Source of the DNA: Curtobacterium guangdongense
Lineage (GTDB): Bacteria; Actinomycetota; Actinomycetes; Actinomycetales; Microbacteriaceae
Direction of reading: 5' to 3'
Assembly: GCF_049341845.1 (NCBI RefSeq)
Contig: NZ_JBMPIT010000002.1
Span: 186,001 to 250,000, forward strand
DNA length: 64,000 bases
This document shows, one piece after another, positions 16,653-24,671 of this stretch. Position 1 is the stretch's first letter; each line of letters opens with the position of its first letter. The position numbers were made by a program, and so were the translations under genes. Under the pieces are notes generated by a model. The model ran no database searches, was not told the origin of the DNA, and saw nothing but the letters and a program-made list of their open reading frames with translations.

Positions 16653-17611
16653 CAGCCCTTCACACCGCCCTCTTCCACGCCCTTGAAGAAGAAGCGCTGC
16701 AGGACGGCGAAGATCACGGCGATCGGGATGAACGCGATCATGGTGCCGGCCGCGATGAGCCGTTGGTCGGTGCCGAACGTGCCGCGCAGGTACTCGAGCC
16801 CGACGGTCAGCGTCAGCTTCTCCGGGGACTGCAGGACGATGAGCGGCCAGAGGAAGTCGTCCCACGCGCCGATGAACGAGAAGATCGCGATGACGGCGAT
16901 CGTGCCCTGGACGGCCGGGAGCGAGATGTACCGCAACCGCTGCCATGCGTTCGCGCCGTCCATCACCGCGGCCTGGTCGATCTCGTCCGGGATCTGCCGG
17001 AACGCGTTGAACATGAGCAGCACGTTGAGGGCGGCGATCATGCCCGGGAGGGCGACGCCGACCAGGTTGTCGGCGAGGCCGAGGTCCTTCACGGTGACGA
17101 ACTGGGAGATGATCGTCGCCTCTCCCGGCAGGACGAGCGTCGCGAGGAACAGTCCGAGGACGGCCTTGCGGAAGCGCCACTGCAGGCGGGCGAGGGCGAA
17201 GCCGGCGAAGGTCGCGAACACGATGTTCCCGAGGACGTCGATCGCGGCGACGACGAGCGAGTTGCCGATGTACCCGAACACCGGGATCGCGTCGCCGACC
17301 CGCAGGTAGTTGCCGATCGTGGGCTGCGTCGGGATGAACGACGGGTTCGCCGTGTAGATGTCCTCGCCGGCGCCCTTCAGCGACGTCGAGAGCTGCCAGA
17401 GGAACGGCCCGATGGTGATGAAGAGCACCACGACGAGGAGGACGTAGCGGATCGCCTTCTCGCGGGTGGACATGACGCCCCAGGCGGCCCGGCGGCGGCG
17501 CGGACGGGAGGCTCGTCCTCCGCCCGTCGCGCCGGCCACGTCCGGCGTCGGGCTGGCCGCGCCCTGTGCCCCGCCGAGGGCGGGTTCGCTGGTGGTGGTC
17601 GTGTTGGTCAT
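16652..17611 (-). CDS. Sugar ABC transporter permease (MalG type)
   Basis: 319 residues with about six transmembrane helices and the inner-membrane loop EIDQAAVMDGANAWQRLRYISLP (about 226-248), the EAA motif that contacts the ATPase. A long polar N-terminal tail (about 1-46, ending PRRRR) precedes the first helix. The start overlaps the upstream permease by four bases (ATGA). Partner of the next permease and the binding protein; no ATPase is encoded here, so it probably uses a shared MsiK-type ATPase elsewhere. Confidence 0.95.
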   Translation of the reverse strand: MTNTTTTSEPALGGAQGAASPTPDVAGATGGGRASRPRRRRAAWGVMSTREKAIRYVLLVVVLFITIGPFLWQLSTSLKGAGEDIYTANPSFIPTQPTIGNYLRVGDAIPVFGYIGNSLVVAAIDVLGNIVFATFAGFALARLQWRFRKAVLGLFLATLVLPGEATIISQFVTVKDLGLADNLVGVALPGMIAALNVLLMFNAFRQIPDEIDQAAVMDGANAWQRLRYISLPAVQGTIAVIAIFSFIGAWDDFLWPLIVLQSPEKLTLTVGLEYLRGTFGTDQRLIAAGTMIAFIPIAVIFAVLQRFFFKGVEEGGVKG

Positions 17612-18486
17612 CGGTCCGCCCTGCTGTTGATCCGCGCGAGGGCGAGCATCGGGATGAGCGTCACGGCGAAGAGCAGCAGGCTCAGCGCCGACGCGTACCC
17701 GAGGTTGCCGGTGAAGCCCCGCGCGTACTGCTGGATGAGCATGACGATCGAGTTGTCCTGGCCGCCGGGGCCACCCGTCCCGTTCGTCAGGATGTAGAGC
17801 TCGCTGAACACCCGGAGCGCACTCACGCACACCAGGATCCCGACGAGGGTCATCGTGCCGCGGACGCCGGGCATCGTGACCGACCAGAACCGACGGACCG
17901 CACCGGCGCCGTCGAGCGCTGCGGCCTCGTGCAGCTCCTTGCCGACGTTCCCGAGGGCCGCGAGGAAGATGATCATGTAGTACCCGAGGCCCTTCCAGAC
18001 GGTCAGGCTGATCGCGCTGAACAGGAGGAGCCACCGGTCCGTGAGGAACGGGATGCTCCCCTGCACGATCCCGAGCGACTGCGCCATCTCGTTGATGACA
18101 CCGCGGTCGTCGAGGATCCAGTTCCAGATCAGCCCGACGACCACGGCGCTGGCGATCACCGGCGTGTAGTACGCCGTCCGGAAGAAGGCGATGCCGGGCA
18201 GCTTCTGCTGGACGAGCACGGCCATGAGGAGCGGGAGGACCGTCAGGAGCGGCAGGCAGATCGCCATGTAGACGACGCTGTTGAGCAGCGCCTCCCACAC
18301 CTGCGGGTCGGCGAGCAGTGTCTGGAAGTTCTGCAGACCGACCCAGCGGCTGACCCCACCGAGCGGGCTGGCGTTCGTGAACGACAGCCGGACGGTGTTG
18401 ATCGACGGCCAGAGGCTGAACGCGACGAGCCAGACGAGTGCCGGCAGGACGAGCAGCCAGGGGGTGAACCAACGATTCGCGCGCAT
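17608..18486 (-). CDS. Sugar ABC transporter permease (MalF/UgpA type)
   Basis: 292 residues, six predicted helices, EAA loop ELHEAAALDGAGAVRRFWSVTMP (about 187-209). GGGAGG lies before the ATG at 18486. It is 35 bp after the binding-protein gene and overlaps the next permease by four bases. Forms the heterodimeric channel with that permease. Confidence 0.95.
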   Translation of the reverse strand: MRANRWFTPWLLVLPALVWLVAFSLWPSINTVRLSFTNASPLGGVSRWVGLQNFQTLLADPQVWEALLNSVVYMAICLPLLTVLPLLMAVLVQQKLPGIAFFRTAYYTPVIASAVVVGLIWNWILDDRGVINEMAQSLGIVQGSIPFLTDRWLLLFSAISLTVWKGLGYYMIIFLAALGNVGKELHEAAALDGAGAVRRFWSVTMPGVRGTMTLVGILVCVSALRVFSELYILTNGTGGPGGQDNSIVMLIQQYARGFTGNLGYASALSLLLFAVTLIPMLALARINSRADR

Positions 18487-18521
18487 GGCGATCCTCCCTC
18501 TCTCTCTTCTTCGGGGCCGGA

Positions 18522-19811
18522 TCAGCCGTTGGCGAGCAGGGTGTTCATCTTGGTCTGCGCCGTCTCGAGCGCCTGCTTCGCGGTCACCTGGCCCTTCATC
18601 GCGAGGGCGATCTGCTGGTCGAGGAAGTCCGTCATCGCGGAGTTCGCCTGGACCGGGTTGAGGTTCTTCGCGGTCTTCAGGGCCTCGTTCGCGAGCACGC
18701 GGGCCTTGCCGTTCACGGTGCCGTCGTCCTTCGAGAAGAACGGGTCGGACTGCGAGGACTTCGTCGACGGGAAGATGTTGACCTTGTGGGCGAAGGCCTC
18801 TTGGTTGTCGGCGTTCGTCATGTACTGCGCGAAGGCCTCGGCCGTGGCGAGGTGCTTCGACTTGCTCGACACCGACAGGCCCTGCACGTACAGCGGTGGG
18901 GTGTCGAGCGCCGGGGAGACCGTGACCTTGCCCTTCAGCGACGGGTTGTTCTTCTCGATGTCGCTGAGCGCGGTGGCGCCACCGGTCGTCCATGCGACCT
19001 TGCCCTGCGTGAACAGGGTGGAGTTGCCGAGGTAGTCGCTGTTCAGGACCGTGGAGGGCATGAGGCCGTCCTGGTAGGCCTTGGCGTAGCGGTCGATGAG
19101 GTCGGCCGCCTTGGTCGAGTCCGCGAAGGTGAACTTCGTGCCGTCGGCGTTGATGATCTTCACGCCGGCGAGCGAGAAGTCGCTGAGGCCCGGCTTGCGG
19201 CTCATCAGGTAGTCGTCGGGGCAGGCCTTGTGCATCGTCTCGGCCTGCGTGAAGAGGTCGTCGACGGTCTTCGGCGGGTTGTCCGCGTCGAGCCCGCACT
19301 TGGCGAACATCTCGGAGTTCCAGTAGTCGACGTCGGTGTTGAGGTACCACGGGTAGCCGTACGTGCCGTCGACCCCCTTGTACTCGTACGCATCGAGCGC
19401 GCCGGCGACGTAGGTGCTCGAGAGCTTGCTGTCGTCCTTCGACACGTCCTGCAGGAAGCCGCGCTTGGCCAGCGGCAGCGCGATGTCCGGCGGCAGGTTG
19501 ATGACGTCGGGGAGCGAGTTGCTCGACGCCTGGCTGAGGACCTTGTCCGCGTAGCCGTCGCCGGGCTGGTCCTGGAGCTTGACCTTCGCGTCGGGGTGCT
19601 TCTTCTCGAAGCCGGCGATCACGCTGTCGAGGTAGTCGGTGTACGTCGGCGTGAGTGCCCAGGTCTGGAGCGTGATCGTGCCGGAGACCGAGCCGTCGCC
19701 GCCGTTCGACGTGCCGCCGCCGGTGGAGCAGCCGGCGAGGACGAGTGCCGTGGCAGCGGCCCCGGCGAGGAGGGCGATGGCGCGCCCGGTGGTGTGTGTG
19801 GTCGTTCTCAT
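18522..19811 (-). CDS. Sugar ABC transporter substrate-binding lipoprotein
   Basis: 429 residues. Lipoprotein signal with lipobox VLAGC (Cys at about 28), a Gly/Ser linker, then an extracellular solute-binding family 1 fold (SGTITLQTWALTPTYTDYLD, later EAFAQYMTNADNQEAF). Bound to the membrane outside, it would capture the oligosaccharide released by the Endo H-like enzyme; the ligand is inferred from the operon. First gene of the operon, behind a sigma-70 type promoter (19883-19911) and a LacI-type operator. Confidence 0.95.
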   Translation of the reverse strand: MRTTTHTTGRAIALLAGAAATALVLAGCSTGGGTSNGGDGSVSGTITLQTWALTPTYTDYLDSVIAGFEKKHPDAKVKLQDQPGDGYADKVLSQASSNSLPDVINLPPDIALPLAKRGFLQDVSKDDSKLSSTYVAGALDAYEYKGVDGTYGYPWYLNTDVDYWNSEMFAKCGLDADNPPKTVDDLFTQAETMHKACPDDYLMSRKPGLSDFSLAGVKIINADGTKFTFADSTKAADLIDRYAKAYQDGLMPSTVLNSDYLGNSTLFTQGKVAWTTGGATALSDIEKNNPSLKGKVTVSPALDTPPLYVQGLSVSSKSKHLATAEAFAQYMTNADNQEAFAHKVNIFPSTKSSQSDPFFSKDDGTVNGKARVLANEALKTAKNLNPVQANSAMTDFLDQQIALAMKGQVTAKQALETAQTKMNTLLANG

Positions 19812-19837
19812 CGCGTCGGACTCCCTTGTTCGTGGCG

Positions 19838-19853
19838 ACTGAACCGGTTCAGT
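19838..19853. promoter_or_regulatory. LacI-type operator
   Basis: ACTGAACCGGTTCAGT, a perfect 16-bp palindrome with the central CG typical of LacI-family sites, in the 5' leader of the binding-protein gene about 25-40 bases after the predicted transcription start. A half copy (GAACCGG) follows at 19864. Likely bound by the divergent LacI regulator as a roadblock. Confidence 0.85.
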
Positions 19854-19882
19854 CCTGGTCGCCGAACCGGTGGATGTGCACG

Positions 19883-19911
19883 ACTATGAAGAACTAAAAC
19901 GCTATAGTCAA
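19883..19911 (-). promoter_or_regulatory. Promoter of the N-glycan operon
   Basis: On the reverse strand TTGACT (19911-19906), a 17-base spacer, then CATAGT (19888-19883). This is a near-consensus housekeeping promoter pointing into the binding-protein gene. On the forward strand TATAGT (19903-19908) overlaps it and stands seven bases before the lacI-type ATG, so the two promoters share the same DNA. Confidence 0.8.
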
Positions 19912-19915
19912 GCCC

Positions 19916-20947
19916 ATGGCCAGCAAGCGACGAACGACGATCGCGGACATCGCCGCGAAGGCCGGCGTGTCGATCAGCGCCGTGTCGTTCGCGCTGAACG
20001 ACCGCCCCGGGGTGTCCGACGCGACCCGCGCCAGGGTCCGAGCGGTTGCGCGCGAGCTCGACTGGCAGCCGCACACCGCGGCACGGGCGCTCGGGGGCGC
20101 ACGGGCCGGATCGATCGGGTTCGTGCTGAACCGGCCGGCTCGCACGCTCGGCACGGAGTCCTTCTTCGGCGACCTGATCTCGGGTATCCAACTCGGTCTC
20201 GCGGGGTCGCACGTCGGGATGAACCTGCTCGTCGCCCGCGATGCCGAGGAGGAGCTCCAGACCTACCGCGACTGGTGGAGCGGACACCGCGTGGACGGTG
20301 TCGTGCTCATCGACCCGCGGCGCGACGATCCGCGACTCCGGCTGCTCGCCGACCTCGGCATGCCGACCGTCGTCGTCGGATCGCACCCGTCCCCCGACGG
20401 CGCAGCCCCGAGCGTGTGGATCGACGACTCCGAGGCGGCGGACACCGTGTTCCGCTACCTGCACGCTCTCGGGCACCGTCGGATCGCGCACGTCGCCGGG
20501 CGCCCGGAGTTCGAGCACACCGCGATGCGGATCGACCGACTCCGCTCGTTCTCGTCGACGCACGGCCTCACCGAGACCGTCTCGATCCCCACCGACTACT
20601 CGGCCGAGAGCGGCGCCGCCGCGACCAGGGACCTCCTCTCCCGCGCGGCACCGCCGACGGCGATCGTGTACGACAACGACGTGCTCGCCGTCGCCGGCCT
20701 CGGCGTCGCGAGCGAGATGCGCCGGTCGGTCCCGGGTGCCGTGTCCATCGTGTCGTTCGACGACTCGGCGATGATCCAGCTCGTCCGACCCGCGATCACC
20801 TCCCTGACGCGTGACACCGTCGAGCTCGGGCAGCGCGCGGCGACCCTGCTCCGTCGGCAGATCGACCTCGAGACCGTGCTGCCGTCCGAGCCAGGACCAC
20901 TCCTGACCCTCAGCGTGCGCGAGTCGACCGGCCCGGCACCGGCCTGA
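19916..20947 (+). CDS. LacI-family transcriptional regulator
   Basis: 343 residues: N-terminal LacI helix-turn-helix (TIADIAAKAGVSISAVSFAL, about 8-27), hinge helix region (PHTAARALGG) and a periplasmic-binding-like effector domain with the family segment GVASEMRRSVPGAVSIVSFDD. The ATG at 19916 lies seven bases after a TATAGT box, so the transcript is probably leaderless. Divergent from the N-glycan operon; it probably represses it at 19838-19853 and is released by a glycan breakdown product. Confidence 0.94.
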   Translation: MASKRRTTIADIAAKAGVSISAVSFALNDRPGVSDATRARVRAVARELDWQPHTAARALGGARAGSIGFVLNRPARTLGTESFFGDLISGIQLGLAGSHVGMNLLVARDAEEELQTYRDWWSGHRVDGVVLIDPRRDDPRLRLLADLGMPTVVVGSHPSPDGAAPSVWIDDSEAADTVFRYLHALGHRRIAHVAGRPEFEHTAMRIDRLRSFSSTHGLTETVSIPTDYSAESGAAATRDLLSRAAPPTAIVYDNDVLAVAGLGVASEMRRSVPGAVSIVSFDDSAMIQLVRPAITSLTRDTVELGQRAATLLRRQIDLETVLPSEPGPLLTLSVRESTGPAPA

Positions 20948-20995
20948 CGACATGCCCGCAGCACGATCGCGCGCGGGCCGTTCGGCGCGCACGAC

Positions 20996-21024
20996 TTGAC
21001 GACCGTTCGAACACACGTTCGAAT
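20996..21024 (+). promoter_or_regulatory. SOS (LexA) box within a promoter
   Basis: TCGAACACACGTTCGA (21007-21022) fits exactly the mycobacterial LexA consensus TCGAAC-N4-GTTCGA and the Gram-positive form CGAACRNRYGTTCG. A TTGACG element stands at 20996-21001, so the box covers the region between -35 and start. It controls the small gene whose GTG begins at 21031. Confidence 0.9.
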
Positions 21025-21030
21025 ACCGTC

Positions 21031-21339
21031 GTGGGACGGCGTCGCGAGAACCGGTGGCAGCCCCCGGAACACCCGGAGGTCGAACGTCCGCGCGCCTACT
21101 CCCTGTCCGACGACGCCCGCGGCCCGGACGCGTGCCACGCCGTCACGCCGGTGCCGGTGTGGGCGTGGATCCAGTTCCCCACCTTCCACGTGCGGGTCAA
21201 GGCGTTCGCGAAGAGCTGGACCCGCGATGCCGTGCTCGTCGAGTGGGCGCAGTTCGGGCAACAGGCCGAGGCGTGGGTCTGGCGATCAGCCGTCAAACAC
21301 CGGACACTCAGGGCCGATCAGGGACGGAACGAGCGCTGA
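21031..21339 (+). CDS. SOS-controlled small basic protein, unknown
   Basis: 102 residues from a GTG nine bases after the SOS box, with no ribosome site, so probably leaderless. Not recognised: a Pro/Arg-rich start (GRRRENRWQPPEHPEVERPR), then a compact core PVPVWAWIQFPTFHVRVKAFAKSW and DAVLVEWAQFGQQAEAWVWRSAVKHR, ending in a basic tail. The Trp-rich strands and positive charge could suit nucleic-acid or polymerase contact. In many actinobacteria SOS boxes of this quality precede mutagenesis genes such as dnaE2/imuB, but neither lies in this window. Confidence 0.7.
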   Translation: MGRRRENRWQPPEHPEVERPRAYSLSDDARGPDACHAVTPVPVWAWIQFPTFHVRVKAFAKSWTRDAVLVEWAQFGQQAEAWVWRSAVKHRTLRADQGRNER

Positions 21340-21412
21340 GAGTCCGTATGACGCACTCGATTGACACAGCACACCGCGAGCGAGATCGTTTACGGAGTGC
21401 GGGGACGCAAAG

Positions 21413-21431
21413 AATCTCGATCATCGAGATT
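21413..21431. promoter_or_regulatory. Perfect 19-bp dyad before a 50-residue gene
   Basis: AATCTCGAT-C-ATCGAGATT, 9-bp arms around one base, 34 bp before the ATG at 21466. Upstream there is a TTGACA at 21361-21366 without a good matching -10. Likely a repressor site; the regulator is not identified. Confidence 0.65.
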
Positions 21432-21465
21432 TCTGGCTCGGAACGCACGACCGGAAGGAGGCACG

Positions 21466-21618
21466 ATGAAGCGCAGCGAGGTGCCGTCCTGGGTCGCACA
21501 CGTGCTCACGCCGCCCGAGGTCATCGCCGCCTACGTCGACCGCCGCGTGAACGATCCGGCGCTCCTCTCGGGTGAGCAGCACGAACCGACCTACGCCGAC
21601 TTCCTCCGCGAGGAGTAG
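21466..21618 (+). CDS. Small protein of 50 residues, unknown
   Basis: The ATG at 21466 has a strong GGAAGGAGG site five bases upstream, which supports translation. Sequence: MKRSEVPSWVAHVLTPPEVI followed by a helical stretch and a polar end TYADFLREE. Not recognised. Its last 28 bases overlap the end of the convergent EamA gene. The perfect dyad at 21413-21431 suggests that it is regulated. Confidence 0.6.
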   Translation: MKRSEVPSWVAHVLTPPEVIAAYVDRRVNDPALLSGEQHEPTYADFLREE

Positions 21619-22439
21619 ACGGTCACGCCGACGCTCGCCGCGGTGACGCACGCGAGCGCCAAGAGCTCCACGAGTGACAACGCCTCGTGGAGCACGAGGA
21701 GTCCGGCGAGCGCGGCGACCGCGGGGCCGAGACTCTGCAGGATGCCGAACACGCGCGTCGGCATCCGCCGGAGCGCGAGCATCTCCAACGCGTAGGGCAG
21801 CACGCTCGACAGCACCGCGACCGCGCCGAAGACGACGAGCAGCGTCGGGTCGGCGACGATGCCCGTCACGGCGGTGCGGAGTCCGAACGGCAGGGACACG
21901 AGCATCGCGACGAGCATCGACACCGCGAGTCCGTCGACGCCGGGGATGATCGATCCGACGTGCCGGTTCATCACGATGTAGCCGGCCCAGCACACCGCGG
22001 CGGCCACGGCGAACGCGATGCCGCCGAGTTGCGTGACCGCGGACGGCCCGACACCGAGCAGGACGACGCCGGCGAGCGCCAGGACCGCCCAGAGCACGTC
22101 GCGCCACCGTCGGGTGTGCACGAGCGACAGTGCGAGTGGGCCGAGGAACTCGATCGTCACGGCGACCCCGATGGGGATGCTCGCGAAGGCCAGGTAGATG
22201 AACACGTTCATGCCGCCGAGCGCCAGACCGAGGCCGATCGCGCCGAGCCACTGCGCCCGGTTCCAGTGGCGGACACGGGGACGGACGACGAGCGCGAGCA
22301 CGACCGCACCGATCACGAGCCGGAGCGTGGCCGCGCCGACGGAGCCGACCTCGTCGAAGCGGGTCTTCGCGATGGCGGCGCCGAGCTGCACGGAGACGAT
22401 CGCGGCGAGCGCCAGCAGCGGAGCGGGCACACGGGTCAT
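21591..22439 (-). CDS. EamA-family transporter (RhtA-like exporter)
   Basis: 282 residues, ten predicted transmembrane helices in two EamA repeats, cytoplasmic Arg-rich loops (RPRVRHWNRAQW, HTRRWRDV). The pattern resembles RhtA, a threonine/homoserine exporter, but the substrate cannot be read from sequence. It lies downstream of the two-component system on the same strand (16 bp after the response regulator) and may be part of its transcript. Confidence 0.88.
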   Translation of the reverse strand: MTRVPAPLLALAAIVSVQLGAAIAKTRFDEVGSVGAATLRLVIGAVVLALVVRPRVRHWNRAQWLGAIGLGLALGGMNVFIYLAFASIPIGVAVTIEFLGPLALSLVHTRRWRDVLWAVLALAGVVLLGVGPSAVTQLGGIAFAVAAAVCWAGYIVMNRHVGSIIPGVDGLAVSMLVAMLVSLPFGLRTAVTGIVADPTLLVVFGAVAVLSSVLPYALEMLALRRMPTRVFGILQSLGPAVAALAGLLVLHEALSLVELLALACVTAASVGVTVYSSRRKSA

Positions 22440-22455
22440 CCGAGCGGACCCCGTT

Positions 22456-23118
22456 TCATCCCAGGTAGGCGAGCACGGCGAGGACGCGGCGGTGGTCCTC
22501 GCCGGTGTCCTCGAGCGCGAGCTTGGCGAAGATGCTCGACACGTGCTTCTCGACGGCCCCGGTGCCGATGACGAGCGCCCGGGCGATCGCGGCGTTGGTC
22601 CGGCCCTCTGCCATCAGCCCGAGCACCTCGCGCTCGCGCGGCGTGAGCGCCTCGAGTGGGTCGCGGCGGCGGCTCATGAGCTGGGTGACGACCTCGGGGT
22701 CGAGGACGGTGCCGCCGGAGGCGATCCGTCGGACGGCGTCGTCGATCTCCTCGAGCCGCGTGACACGGTCCTTGAGCAGGTAGCCGATGCCGGACGAGCC
22801 CGACGCGAGGACGTCCTCGGCGTAGGTGGCCTCGACGTACTGCGACAGGAGCAGCACCCCGGTGGACGGTGCGAGTCGGCGGGTCTCGACGGCGGCGCGG
22901 ACGCCTTCGTCGGTGAAGGTCGGCGGCATCCGGACGTCCATGATGACGACATCCGGGGCGCCATCGGGCAGCGTCGCGAGGAACGAGACGGCGTCGGCGT
23001 ACTGGCCGACGACCTCGATGCCGGCTTCGTCGAGGACGCGGGACAGCCCCTCGCGGAGCAGGACCGCGTCGTCGACGACGACGGCCCGGATGCGTGCTGC
23101 ATCCGGGCCGTCGGTCAT
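22456..23118 (-). CDS. NarL/LuxR-family response regulator
   Basis: 220 residues: receiver domain with acidic pair VVDDA and phosphoacceptor D61 (VVIMDVRMPP), then a LuxR-type helix-turn-helix (LTPREREVLGLMAEGRTNAAIARAL, about 157-181, partly quoted here as its key start and end). It follows its sensor kinase by 28 bp. Target genes are unknown; the downstream EamA gene is a candidate. Confidence 0.95.
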   Translation of the reverse strand: MTDGPDAARIRAVVVDDAVLLREGLSRVLDEAGIEVVGQYADAVSFLATLPDGAPDVVIMDVRMPPTFTDEGVRAAVETRRLAPSTGVLLLSQYVEATYAEDVLASGSSGIGYLLKDRVTRLEEIDDAVRRIASGGTVLDPEVVTQLMSRRRDPLEALTPREREVLGLMAEGRTNAAIARALVIGTGAVEKHVSSIFAKLALEDTGEDHRRVLAVLAYLG

Positions 23119-23146
23119 GCCCCAACCCTACCGGGAGACGGGGACC

Positions 23147-24565
23147 CTAGCGGGCGGTCGGCACCCCGTTCAGTGCGCCGAGCGGGATCCGCGCGGTGGC
23201 CTCGGTCGGACCACCCTCGGGGCTCGACACCGTCAGCTCGCCGTCGAGGGCTCGCATGCGCCCCATGAGCCCCTCGATGCCGTGGCCCTCCTGCACGCTC
23301 GCTCCCCCGACGCCGTCGTCCGTGACGCTCACCGTGAGGTACCAGACCGACGAGGCGTCCACCACGAGCCCCAGGTACACGCCTGCCGTCGACGCTCCGG
23401 CGTGCTTCGTCGTGTTCGTCAGGAGCTCGGACACCGTGAAGTACACGTTCCGCTGGATCTCCGTCGCGAGCTCGAGCCCGTCGGGCAGGCGGACGTCGAG
23501 TCCGACGGGGATCGGGGTGCGTGCGACGAGGGCCTCGAGCGCTGCGACCAGCCCGCGGTCGAGCAGGATCGGCGGCGCGAACCCGCGGGAGAGTGCGCGG
23601 AGCTCGTCGAGCGCGTCCTTCGCGTGCTCCGACGCCTCGCCGATGAGCTGCTTCGCCTTGTCGGGGTCCTTGTCGAAGGCACGCTCCGCGGCCGAGAGGT
23701 CCATCCGGAGCCGCACGAGCCGCTGCTGCGGGCCGTCGTGCAGGTCACGCTCGATCTGTCGGAGCGCCTGTCCCTCGGCCGTCACCGCACCGGCGCGGGA
23801 GGCCTGCAGACCGGCGACCCGACGCTCGAGCACCTCGGCACGGAACCCGCCGAGCAGCCCGAAGTCGACCCAGTAGTGCGCGAGCACCGAGCCGCGCGCC
23901 CAGAGCGGGAACAGCACGACCGATGCCGAGACGCTCACCGCGCAGGCCAGCGCCCCGAGGATCCACGCCCAGCTCTGGTCGAAGCTGTTCTGCATCAGGA
24001 AGACGTTGATGTCCCAGCCGTAGCGCAGCGCGGTGAACCCGGCGACGAACGGCCCGAAGAACCCGACGACGAGCAGCGCACCGGCGCCCACCGTGACGAG
24101 CGCGGTGAGCGGGTAGACGACCGCGGCGTGCAGCAGGTACAGCCAGTAGTGCGGGTTCGCGACCGCCGAGCCCGTCCGCGTCCACCAGTTCTGCTGCCAG
24201 CGCGGCGTCCAGTCCACCGGGCGGATCGGCCGGGGGTCCGCCCACGAGATGCGGAGCCGCTCGAATTGCCCGAGCCACCGCGCCACGAACAGCGCGATGA
24301 AGAACATCAGCAGAACGAACGGGTTGAAGAGGTCACGGAATCCGCCACCGAGGACCGCTGCGGGGAAGACGAAGTAGAGCGTGCAGAGGAGCACCGCCGT
24401 CAGCGCCATGTAGCCGAAGTCGCGCGGGAGCCGCTTCCATGCCTCGCGGTAGAACGAGCCGGCGGTGGGCTGCGGGGGCATGGGCGGTGTGGCTCCTGGC
24501 GGTGCGGGGATGGCGTCGTCCAGCGGCACGGTGATTGCCTGGTCGAGACGGTCGGTGTCGGTCAT
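23147..24565 (-). CDS. Sensor histidine kinase (HisKA_3 type)
   Basis: 472 residues: Pro-rich N terminus, a membrane sensor region with about four to six helices (about 52-225, including a duplicated sensor-domain pattern common in actinobacteria), dimerisation/phosphoacceptor helix with H276 (QIERDLHDGPQQR), and an HATPase_c domain (NTTKHAGAS; DDGVGG; HGIEGLMGRM). First gene of the two-component pair, divergent from the membrane protein at 24672. The stimulus is unknown. Confidence 0.95.
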   Translation of the reverse strand: MTDTDRLDQAITVPLDDAIPAPPGATPPMPPQPTAGSFYREAWKRLPRDFGYMALTAVLLCTLYFVFPAAVLGGGFRDLFNPFVLLMFFIALFVARWLGQFERLRISWADPRPIRPVDWTPRWQQNWWTRTGSAVANPHYWLYLLHAAVVYPLTALVTVGAGALLVVGFFGPFVAGFTALRYGWDINVFLMQNSFDQSWAWILGALACAVSVSASVVLFPLWARGSVLAHYWVDFGLLGGFRAEVLERRVAGLQASRAGAVTAEGQALRQIERDLHDGPQQRLVRLRMDLSAAERAFDKDPDKAKQLIGEASEHAKDALDELRALSRGFAPPILLDRGLVAALEALVARTPIPVGLDVRLPDGLELATEIQRNVYFTVSELLTNTTKHAGASTAGVYLGLVVDASSVWYLTVSVTDDGVGGASVQEGHGIEGLMGRMRALDGELTVSSPEGGPTEATARIPLGALNGVPTAR

Positions 24566-24671
24566 GGGTCAAGCCTCGCGAACGTGGGCTTCCCGCCCCA
24601 TCCTGCCCCCTCCCGGATCCGGGGTGGGGATAACCCCACCCCGCTCGGACCGCCCATAGTATGTTGCATCC

